Below are positions 1 through 9,935 of a DNA stretch of 64,000 nt, piece after piece. The notes under the pieces are model-generated. The model was not told where the DNA came from. It did not search any database and was given only the letters and a program-made list of their open reading frames with translations. How positions within the stretch are numbered: the first letter of the stretch is position 1; the number at the start of each line of letters is the position of its first letter. The translations under genes and the position numbers were made by a program. The stretch comes from Melieria omissa (taxonomy: Eukaryota; Arthropoda; Insecta; Diptera; Ulidiidae): assembly GCA_963971225.1 (NCBI GenBank), contig OZ020269.1, positions 34,803,264-34,867,263 on the forward strand. Direction: 5' to 3'.

Positions 1-198
1 GGTCAACGCACTTGTGAAATAAGCCACTATATCACATTATCCGACCATATCACATTACCCGAACTTACGCTAGCAGAAAAATTGACACGAACAATTTGAA
101 GTCCACACATTGCATTCACTTGTCCAGTGAAATTCGTCTATTCCAAAAATTAACACACTATTTTCTAACTTTTAGCACTAAATTATATATTCAACATT

Positions 199-2481
199 CA
201 TATGGGCATCTCCCAAAAAAGGTCCACCACGAGTGAAAAATTCAAACTGCTCAGAAAAACTGTATATTAGCCAATAATAAAGCTTAAATATCTATTTTTG
301 ATTAATGTAAACGAATTTTTAATTTTTTTAAGTTTTTGGCCGAAATATACTACTGTAAAAAAAAAAACAAATTCTGAGCCTTTTGACGAATTATATGCAT
401 TTTTTTCTTTGTGTTTTTAGCTTATTCACGTAATATTATATTTTTCTTGTAATGTAAAAGTTTTCTACTAACAACAATCTTTTGTATTAGAGAAAGCGAG
501 AGCAAGTGGAGTTCGAAGAACGGAAGTTTTTTGAGTTTGCTTCTTCCTGCATCCTAATGTCGCGTCCGTGTTCAAAAAACATGATTTATTGTTGTCATTA
601 GTGGACAAACTTTTCAAATGGAAGTAGCTGTCAGTTTTTAAATAGGTGCATTCTTCTCGTTGGGAAAATATAGTAATTGGTTCCCGAAAAAATCGGAACA
701 AAAATTATGGGTGTTTAAAATTTGTAGCGTCCGTAACCGGAAGCTCTGAATATTTGATTCTTTTTCGATTTCCGGTCAATTTCCGCATTTCTTAAGATAC
801 AAATTTTTCTTTCAAACTATTGACTCTCATTGAACATTTTAGCAATAAAATACAACAAAATATCAAAAATATAATTTAGGTTGAGAATTACAGCTCAATC
901 AAATCTGTACGATATATCGTACAATGGTCCGCAAAGGAGTAAAAATGCATTAAACTTTTGTTTCGTTTTTTTTAAGTTCTATGAATAATTCATGGGTTTT
1001 TTTAATAAGAAAACATAAATTATAACAACAAAAAATCAAAACGTGATTTCATTTTGACCGAAACCTATATAAATTATATATATAAATAATTGAGTCACAT
1101 TTATCAGGCCTTATAGAACGGTTATTGTTGTTGCAAAGCCCTTTTCCCCTCAATAAAACACAGAATCAACTAAACACCATATAGCTTTGTAGAAAGATAC
1201 CGAATATAGCCGATTCTTATTATCGTAGTGGGAGTGGCGAGTACTCATGTCTAACATTACATAATCTGTGTCTGCCCAGTAAAACACAAAATTGTCTAGT
1301 AATTGTTATTTCTGAATAGAAATAGTCGAACACTCGAATTTTATTAATCATACGATTTAGTGATGGGCGTGGCATTCAAGCAAACAGAAAAATTCTGTTA
1401 CCAAATCCATAACTTAAAAAAAATTCAAGCATCACTTGCAGCCTTTGCCTTCCATTTGTACGATACGATACGTACAAAGCTTTGCAACCCTTGTGGTCAT
1501 TTGTACGATATATCATAAAATTTTTTAAAGGAAAGAATTCTTTAGAAGCAAAAAGTTTTAAATTTAATAAGTTTTATAAATCAACTGAGATTCAAACTTT
1601 GAAATTGTTTGGCTTTTTGCTACTAAAAAGTATTACATATTTAAAAATTCCTCCACAGAAGCATCGCATCGCCTAATTCTTGCAAAGAGCTGCTTTCAAA
1701 ACGCACTCACACTGTGTAGCCACGGCTATTGTGATGAATTATATTTTTAAACAGAATTTAACTTAATAAGAATTAAAAAGCCGTTTCATAAAAAAATACG
1801 TTCGCTGTCAAATAAAATATCTTTAAAAAAAATTGGAAAAATTTCCGGAAAGGGTTAATGAAAAATACTGTACAAATATGTTCAGCTAATTAATTAATTA
1901 ATTAATTAAATTAATTAATTAATTTATTTATTAAGTTGTTTCTTAAACCAGTTTGCTGCGATGTGATGAATGAAAGGTGCATTGTTCATGATTGCAAGAG
2001 CTGTGTGCATGATATTAAACAAGATCTAATTCGAATAGAGTTCTGTATTTAATAAGGGGAATACCCTTGCAAAAATTTGTCGCGTGCATGATGTCGCGTC
2101 CGTATTCTTGCTGTACCTAATTAAAAAAAGCTAAGAGAAAATTCTCATATTTCATAAGTCTACGAAGAAAAGTTATCCTTTGACCTTCATTTGCATGTAT
2201 ATATATAAAAAGAAAGTTCGCAAAAATTTCTAAATTTTGCATATTTCTATAAGAGTTTCAAAAAAACTTATATTTTTTGTCGCGTCCGTTTCATAGCAAA
2301 ATTGCTTATAATTTTGTACTTATTTGTACTAAATCTTTGCAATATATTTCTAAAATGTAGCACTATTTCAGCGCGTTAGAACACTAAAACAACATATAGA
2401 CTTTTTATGTTTCTTTCTTGTTTTTTATGTAATTGAAAGCGTGCGAATGTCGCGTCCGTGCCACTGGGAGATGCCCATATG
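199..2481. mobile_element. Candidate DNA transposon with 17-bp terminal inverted repeats, superfamily unknown
   Basis: The sequence CATATGGGCATCTCCCA at 199-215 recurs as its exact reverse complement at 2465-2481. Between them, four exact copies of TGTCGCGTCCGT lie in the same orientation (558-569, 2092-2103, 2278-2289, 2448-2459), with degenerate copies near 725 and 2078. The last exact copy sits five bases inside the right repeat. This is the arrangement expected of a transposon with subterminal transposase-binding motifs. An 18-bp perfect palindrome lies at 906-923. No transposase reading frame is visible, so the copy would be non-autonomous. If the repeat really begins at GGGCATC, the flanks could be an ATAT duplication. 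The 17-bp match could still be chance or the ends of something larger. Confidence 0.45.
558..2459 (+). repeat. Dispersed 12-mer TGTCGCGTCCGT, four exact copies
   Basis: Exact copies start at 558, 2092, 2278 and 2448, all on the + strand. Diverged forms are at 725 (TAGCGTCCGT) and 2078 (TGTCGCGTGCA). CpG-rich 12-mers are rare in this AT-rich DNA and I noticed none elsewhere in the window, so the clustering is not background. Confidence 0.7.
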
Positions 2482-3316
2482 CGACAATTTGTCCGTCATA
2501 CTCGTTATAATGTTAACATTACATATGCTATGAACCCGTATGAAAATATTTTCATCTCAATTATTAACGCTTCCCTGCGTCGCATAATTTGTCGGAGAGA
2601 AAATTATAATAATATTCGATCGTTTGGAAATGCGAGTGTGTAGGGGGGAAAGGAATAGATAGCCATTACCAACATATAATTTTAGAAAAACATTTGACGC
2701 GATTAATTTGCCTTGACTTGTACTAAAGATTACAAGCTACCTTCCGCGTTTTCATTCGACGGTTGCATTTTGTAAATAAAAGTGAAATGGGCTTTGGGAA
2801 CAATAGTTTGGAACACTTAAGCCTGTACACATTTTTGGGTTGGCGCAATGTTCCGAAAAGCGCTTTCCGAAATTATTTCCATTCCAAAAACTAAAATTTG
2901 CACGTGTGGCCAAAACAAAAATATTCCGACTTTTTTGAATGTTCTTTTGAAAGCATAATTTTCATAATATGACTGCTATTTTCTGAAAGCTAAACCCTAT
3001 CACCCTCAGAAGGAGCAAATTTTTTTTAAATAGCACTTGTTTTTCGATTTCTGATAGATTAAAAATGTCATTAAAATTCTCAACTGCATCGCAACAAACT
3101 CATTCGCAAATTACTTTCAAAAAGTCAAGTCAAAAAGTATTTCCGAAAAGTAGACGTGAAAGTCACATTTAGGAAAGTAAAAAGTACTTACGAAAATTAC
3201 TTTCCATGCTTATCGTAACTGCTCGTTAATGTACTTTCAGTATTTTTAGGCTTTTTCAATCGCATCCAAAAAGTACTTTATTTGCATAGTCTGACAGCCC
3301 CATAAATATGTCACAC
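2482..3316. other. Intergenic, nothing recognised
   Basis: AT-rich sequence with short open frames only. There is no protein similarity I recognise and no strong repeat. Confidence 0.6.
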
Positions 3317-3319
3317 TAA

Positions 3320-4008
3320 GAGCCAATTTTTCAGTTTAACTCAGTTTCTAGTTTAAACTTAGTTTCAACGCAAAATCTAATTTTTCAGTCAAACTTGACT
3401 GAAGTTTAAACTCAGTTTAAACGCCCAACCTTGCACGGTTAAACTAAGTTTAAACTGTCAACAGCTTCTGACAGTTCATTTATTTTTTGTATTGGTCAGC
3501 TCTTGCTTGTCGGGAGCGAAATTCTTTTTTTGCACTTTTTTTAGATTTTTATACTTTGTGTGCAAAATTTTCGCGCACCGGAAACGCACTCGAAATTTTG
3601 AATCGAAATCGTCCTCAATTTCTTTCTATTTGGTTTGTTTTTCCTCGGCACTCACGCGGTCTGCCTTCTTACACTCGAGCACTTGTTTATTTTTTTCAAA
3701 AGTGCAAGAAGACATTCAATTTTGCGAGACGAAAAATGTGGACTCCGTTTGCTTATTTTGAATTTTTTAATTAAATAAATTATTTTAGCGCAAAGAATTT
3801 ATTTACGAATGACAATCAAAACAAAGGAAAATTATTAGCTAGATAAAAATGTTGCCAGTATTGCCACACTTAAATGACAAATATTTGGTCCAGTTAAACT
3901 ACCACTGAAAAACTGCTTTGTCGTTTAAACTTATTTAGTTCAAATCTAAACCAAGTTCAAGCAAACTACGTTTGAACTGGGTTTAAACTCGCACTGAAAA
4001 ATTGGCCC
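3320..4008. mobile_element. PIF/Harbinger-like MITE, 689 bp, TAA target duplication
   Basis: The left end reads GAGCCAATTTTTCAGT and the right end, reverse complemented, GGGCCAATTTTTCAGT. Both are flanked by TAA (3317-3319 and 4009-4011). A 3-bp TWA duplication with a G-rich TIR is characteristic of PIF/Harbinger elements. Both subterminal zones are packed with AGTTTAAACT-type palindromes, near 3350-3460 and 3890-3990, plausible transposase-binding or foldback sequence. Overlapping frames at 3487-3774 are open on the + strand but show no recognisable domain, so I treat the copy as non-autonomous. Confidence 0.7.
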
Positions 4009-4011
4009 TAA

Positions 4012-7000
4012 ATATACATATGTACATAGTTATGTTCAGCTGAAGTTGGCAGCCCATGAAACCCAAATATACAAATATTGAAAACTGGAGAAGTGAGAGA
4101 GCAGGCGAGATTTCAATTACGTTGTTCGGTTCAGTTGACTGCGATATGCTTATGAGTATTAACATTTTCGATGCAGATTCCTTAATTAATCGTCGATGGA
4201 TATTTGGCGGCGTGCGCAACGCACCCTGTGTGCCTAGCAGTAATTAACTCATGCTTGAACAGTGTCTGCCACGTCTGTGAATGTTTATTTTTTGATAGTC
4301 GCAAATTTTTTGCTACTCAAGGTTGTGAAAATTATAATTTCATACGGATATAACCTTTATTTCGGCTTAGTCAACTGAGGCCACTGTGTTAGCGTTGAGG
4401 GCAGTATTTACTTAAAATCCGTTTTGTGTGCGTTTGTGCTGATAGGCGAAGAAAGTGCTAAGTTAAGCGATTAGCTAAAGTGCGATGGTGCTTGCACTTA
4501 GTTGTGCGAGTTGCGAGTCTCAATGTCACGTTCGTGCTTATCTAACAATCCACAATTATGGGTGAATTATATGGATCGCTTCATACTCGCACATGAATTA
4601 TATAATCATACTTCGCTGCACACACTTTAAACCTCGAATAGTAAAACTCTTTTGTAGGCGGGTTTTCAGAATGTAAAATTTGTTTACGCAATGAAGGCTT
4701 TTGAAATGTTGACCTTTGGATAAGTGTTTTTGATACAAAATAACCTTCGCTACCTTTTCACTACCTTTGGCTTCTGTAAATAAAACTAATAAAACGATTT
4801 TGTTTTCAGCCAGCAGTTTTTATTATAAAGACTTTTCAATTTGTTGAATTTCAATATATGTTGATTTTATTTCATTTGGTAGTATTTGATATTAATTTAA
4901 TATTGATTCATATGGACAAAAACAAGGAACTAAAATTTTATAGCCAATTGCCTTCTTTACGCCTTGAGTGCCATAATCTCTTCAAAAAATGTGTCCCCAT
5001 CTGAAGTAACTTTAGTAACTTTTATAAAATAGGCTTTCCTTATGATATTTTGTACAGTGTCTGAGTTTATGCGAGTTTATCTGAGTTTAAGCCTGAATTT
5101 TCATATACTTTTTCACAATGATTGTTAGCCATTATTCAATAAAGTCTTTACAAATGATCTTTTGTGGACAAGTTAGCTGTTATCGAACGTTTGAATGGGG
5201 CGGGAGAAGCTAATTTGTTTATTTCACCAGCCGAGACATGTGACGTTGTTCGTGTTTATACGCTAATTATGGCGAACGGCGGTTCTTGGTTAAAATATTG
5301 TAAATAATATCGGTTTTTATTGTTGTCAGCAAAGTAAAATATTCAACGCTCCTACAATGCGATCGTATTGTGCGTACTGTTTCTTCAAATCAATTTACAT
5401 AAACAATTTATGGTATCATATTAAATTCCATTAAATGTTCGAGTGTGTCTGTGCCTACAGAAGAGCCGCAAAACTTGTGAGATATCTGTCAAAAATATTC
5501 GAAATATTCCATTCCACTCCGCCTGCTTTTCATTCGGTTATGTACGAGTGCTTGAACGTGTGTGTGTGTGTGTGTGTGTGCGCGTAAATTGTTTTTGTGG
5601 TGCTTCTTTATCTTTATTTTCCCTTTAGTAATTCTAGTTAATAATTCAGCAATTTATTTACTGTTATTATTGTTGTTGTAGTGGCTGTAGATAGAGTGTA
5701 TGTAGCTGTGGATGCAGCAGCCATTAATGTCGAGTTTTTGTTGTTATTGCACAAACAAATATTTCATTCATAAATATTGTCGTCAGTACTTGGGAAGTAT
5801 TGCTTGGTCTGAATCGCCGCAGACATCTCGTGTCCGTTCACTTGTATCTTTTTACACAAATACATATGTACATGGAAGCAGTGTCACGCTATATACTCAA
5901 TCATTCATGCAATCAGCTAGGCAGTCACTCATTCGTTCATTCCATTCATTCGTATTTCGACCAATTTGTCATGTTTAGGAGCGATACTACGGAGCATAGT
6001 GTACGAATAACAGCAGCGGCAGCAATAACAACCGCAAGCAACAATTATGAACAATTATTTTTAAATCCGCACATATATAGTCGCATGTAAGTACATATTT
6101 CACGCGAGCGTTGTAAAAACAGAGAACCGGTTATGGTAATTTGCCATAGATTACTTTTACGTAATTTCGTCAGAGCTTTGCTTGAAGCTTCAACATTTAT
6201 TTATTCAATTGATAATGTGACAACGTAAAATAATCATTCTCCGCACTAACGAATATGAAACAGGGCCCCGCGGCCCCGCACGGAATTTTGCATTCAATGG
6301 GCCCAATAAATCAATTTTTCTTAACCCTTTGTTGCCCCTGTTAGATTTTTATAAAAAAGATACTTGTCCATTTATTTCTCATTTTAAGTACTTTCACCAT
6401 ATTTTAAATCAATAGACCTTTTAAATCATGTTTCACCATACTAACTTTTAACTCATCAGATCAGATCAAATCTGGATTTTCAAAAAATAAAAATAAAAAC
6501 ATGTATAAATATTTTTGATTTCAAGTGTTTTTACCAATTTCCAAGTCAAAGGGCCCATATTTTGTTTTCAGTTTTTCTAAACAAACTCTTGATTTTCGAA
6601 AAAAAATTAAACTCACGCATCGAATTATTTCACATGTGAAGTGCTTTCAACAAGTTTGAAGTCAAAAGGATTAAAAAATCTGGTCTCTCCATACAAACTA
6701 GGAACCAATTAAAAAAATGGAATGCGCAATGATAAATTTGTCAATCAGTCAGTCACGACAAACAATCAAGTGTACACGTATATATAAAATGAGTCAAGGT
6801 GTCGCACAATAGTCCAATTATGAGGCCTGATCTGAGTTAGCTCTACGATTTAACTCAAAAAAAGCAAGAGATAATTTCGAAATGTTTCAGACTAGTAAAA
6901 TTAGTAGGAAAACTTGCTGCAGAGCATATTTTTAAACAAAGTGAATATTATCAGCCATCGAGTACGATTCTCAAAGAACACATGAAGGTAAAACTAAACA

Positions 7001-7040
7001 TTTTTAAGTCGATCCTAAAGTAACTAATAATCGAATTTAT
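4012..7040. other. Intergenic, no gene recognised
   Basis: This holds short open frames (for example 4056-4247 and 5712-6090) without recognisable domains or codon structure. A GT microsatellite sits at 5558-5580. A GC-rich patch near 6263-6285 starts like a hAT terminus but has no partner. Near 6748-6790 there is a TCAGTCAGTC...GACAAACAA motif that is also found near 33690. Confidence 0.5.
5558..5580. repeat. (GT)n microsatellite
   Basis: About eleven uninterrupted GT dinucleotides. Confidence 0.9.
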
Positions 7041-7054
7041 TTAACAATAAAAAC

Positions 7055-7454
7055 GTTCCAAGAAATAAAAGCCGAAGACTTTGCGAAGTACCTTCCTCTC
7101 GAACACCCTAAGAGCCGCAATGTCATTACGCGACTTTTGTCCAAAGTTATCAGCCTTGCGCAGAACACACACACACACACTCAAGGGTAAAGTTGAAGAG
7201 GACGCATGACAAAGGATCGCCCTGTCTGACGTTTCGAACGGTATCAAATGGGTCGAAGAGGTCACTTCCAACCTAGACGGAACTGCGTGTTTTGCTCAAC
7301 GTTGCTCTGCAAAGCCTCACGAGCTATCGGGCTATCGAATGATGCCTTGTAAACGATAAAGAGATGGGGGATATCGATTTGACTCTCATGGGTCTTCTCC
7401 AGAATTTGGCGCAAAGTGAATATCTGGTCGATGGTGGACTTACCAGGTCTAAAA
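7055..7454 (-). pseudogene. RTE-clade LINE reverse transcriptase fragment
   Basis: The minus strand from about 7454 reads FRPGKSTIDQIFTLRQILEK followed by an HLFIVYKASFDS block, the RTE-clade equivalent of RT motif A. A second block has DPFDTVRNVRQGDPLSCVLF (motif B region), and after a CA-rich junction comes DIAALRVFERKVLRK, typical of the far C-terminus of RTE proteins. The YxDD motif C region is missing between the second and third blocks, so this is an internally deleted, dead fragment. Family assignment comes from the motifs; boundaries are approximate. Confidence 0.7.
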
Positions 7455-7470
7455 TATATTGATTTGACTT

Positions 7471-9391
7471 GATTTGATATTAACAGGTTAAAATGTTGAA
7501 ATCAAGTTTCCTAGAATCAGTTCGATACATTTTGATCCCCCCAGTTTTCTTTCGTAGTTTTTTACTAACACTGCCGGAGCTTCCTTGTCAAACGTAGCAA
7601 ACTAAATTCACAGTTTCCTTAATACATTCGTAGGTATGTACGTACATATGTATGTATATCTAATCAACTCATTTGAATTGCATAAAATTTGCACTGATTT
7701 AAAAGACAAAGCCAGAAATATAATCCACAGCTTTGAATCCAGTTGACTTGCTCAGGCGCTGTCAGTACCAGATTCGTTGACAGTGAGTGCGACAAGACTG
7801 ACGCTACATTGTTACTCTGCGATAGCGGCAGTTGATATCGTGCCGATGTGATAGTAGCGGTCGCAACTGACTGCTGTGAATAGTAATATTGCTTTCGCAA
7901 ATTGATACAAGTGGCAATAACGGTCAATTGCGATAAGAGTTGGCGAACAGCTTCTTCAGTTGCCTTCTCGGCTGCGTGGGATGCGTGAGAAAATGATTTG
8001 TCGGGGTGCATGACTGCAATCAGTGGCAGTGGAATGTGCATTTTTGCATGGGCCGGCCACGGTCATTCCACCACATGACAACACTATGCGAACTCCGGTT
8101 GCCTTTCCGCGTTCGACTCTATAAAGATAAATTATAAGCAAAAATTGCGCTTAAGCAGGCGATAACTGCTGTCTGCGTTACTTAAATGCATTTGCCGCGA
8201 ATATGCAATGATCCAGAACATCAACAGTTTAACCCAACCCAACCCCGGGCGAGTGTGGACGTGGGTGGTGTGGGTGTAGGTAGATTTGCAGTACGGTAAG
8301 TAATAAAGCAAAATTAATCACTGCCGCTCGCTGGCATCGTTTTACTCACAGTGAGTTGATGTACAAAAATATCCGTTGCTACTGGCGGCGGTTTCACTGA
8401 AAGCGCGAAGGAAATTCCCTTCAAGTATTTCAATACTTACGAAAGCATCGCTGCTACATTTTAATTTTTTTCGTTTGTTTTATTAGAATTTTTGCTTTCC
8501 AAATTTACAGGTCGAATTTCGCGACTTGGCGACCCATTGGAGCAGTCGTTAATCTGTCTGCATTTAAATCTAATAAGCAAAAGGCAGATTACGTTCATTA
8601 TTCAATTAATATTGTCTGCCGCAAATTCTGCGAAACAAATACCGCTCAAATTTTCTTGCAAGCAATATTTATTCGAAATGTGCCCTGAAGTATTTTGGAT
8701 ACAGATTTCACATTTGGATTCTTACGCACAAATTAAATGCACACACCGAATTCTTTCGTTAATTTCGACATACGAAAGCAGCACAAAGTAAATATGCATC
8801 GATTTAGTTGTCATGTTGTGTGTAACTATGCTACTTTTTCTACTTTCAACCCCTTTTCGCTTCACTACTGGTCCTTAACGTGCAAAAGTGTTTGCTGCGA
8901 CTGTATGTTCGCTACACTCGACTCTAAGATAAATTATGCTAATTTGCAAAACGATTCACCCAGTTGGAGTACGTGTTTGCGCCCTGCACCGCTCCGCGTG
9001 CGCTTTCGCCTTGGTCCCAGCAGTGTGCGAGACGGCCTGGTGTTTAGTTGTTTACTCTTTAAACCATATAGCGACTGCTCTATTCTTTCCGGTTGAATGC
9101 GGTTTCAGGCCGTTTTGCTAGAATGTTATTATATCCCTTTCTTGGATTATCATCTTTCTATTATTTACTCTTTCAATATTGGGCATTTAATTTCAAAATT
9201 AAATATTTGCGTCGCTCGTGCTGCGGATCTGCTACAAACTTGTCGTTTGTTAAAGTTTTTCCGTTATATTGTTAAAATAAACTGTTGCAAATTTTGAATT
9301 TCGATCTGGTTAAGAATTTTCAGAGAAATCTAATAAAACTCCTGACATGAAAACTAATGTCAAACCATTTAGAACCGTTTTTAATTTCAAC
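7471..9391. other. Intergenic, no gene recognised
   Basis: There are several open frames of 60-125 codons (7664-8041 on -, 8492-8791 and 8737-9096 on +). None has a domain, repeat or splice context that I can support. Confidence 0.5.
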
Positions 9392-9739
9392 ATGTAAGTT
9401 GCAGCCGCCGTGGCTCAGTTGGTTAGTGCGCGGTCCAACGAGTCGCATGCAGAGCGACGCAAGATCGAATACTGCATGTAGTAACACCTAAAAAAAATAA
9501 CGGGAAACTCGTTTTCTCTTTCGGTGGCTGTCCTCTCAGCTGGAAATGGCAAACCTCTGAGAGTAAAAATTGCCTATGAAAAAGCTCCCAACCTGCCGTT
9601 CGGAACCGGCATAAAACTGTAGGTCCCTTCCACCCGCGTACAAAATTCACACGCACAACACGGGTGGTTGCGGGAAGCTAGGCCTTAGTCTCGCGTAAGC
9701 GGGCTGTCGTGCCAATCAATTAATTAATTAATGTAAGTT
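9392..9739. repeat. 9-bp target-site duplication ATGTAAGTT flanking the SINE
   Basis: ATGTAAGTT occurs at 9392-9400 and again at 9731-9739, directly abutting both ends of the SINE. A perfect 9-bp duplication indicates LINE-machinery insertion and, given no mismatch, a fairly recent one. Confidence 0.85.
9401..9730 (+). mobile_element. tRNA-derived SINE, 330 bp
   Basis: The head (GCAGCCGCCGTGGCTCAGTT, 9401-9420) resembles a tRNA 5' half. An RNA polymerase III A box reads TGGCTCAGTTGG at 9411-9422 and a degenerate B box AGATCGAATAC lies at 9462-9472. A tRNA-unrelated body of about 240 bp follows, and the element ends in (TTAA)-type simple repeats at about 9714-9730. It is bounded by the 9-bp duplication. 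The tetranucleotide tail suggests mobilisation by a LINE ending in a similar short repeat rather than poly(A). The cloverleaf is too degraded and the body too long for a functional tRNA gene. Confidence 0.85.
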
Positions 9740-9935
9740 ATAACAGTAAAAATGGAAACGAATATCTTTGCGATGGTTTGTACTGCAGATCGCTAGCACC
9801 ACATATAATTTGCCAAAATAAAACTGTACATGCGATGATTGGTTTGGAGCTTCATTAATGATGAAACTTTCCTAACTCCCTCTCATGTATGTAGTGATAT
9901 TGAATTGTACGTTGTAGACTCCTTATTAGACCTTT

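Noticed and set aside
6263..6345. hAT-like start CAGGGCCCCGCGG and a possible end GCCCCTG nearby
   Set aside because: No matching inverted partner and no 8-bp duplication.
7664..8041. 125-codon minus-strand frame
   Set aside because: No domain, no supporting splice or codon pattern and surrounded by repeats; left unannotated.
9401..9475. Possible functional tRNA gene
   Set aside because: A and B boxes are present, but the cloverleaf pairs poorly, the B box is degenerate and the homology continues as a 330-bp unit with target duplications, so it is a SINE.
9756..9857. Open stretch reading NEYLCDGLYCRS in front of the LINE
   Set aside because: No start, no splice context and no recognised family; probably chance.
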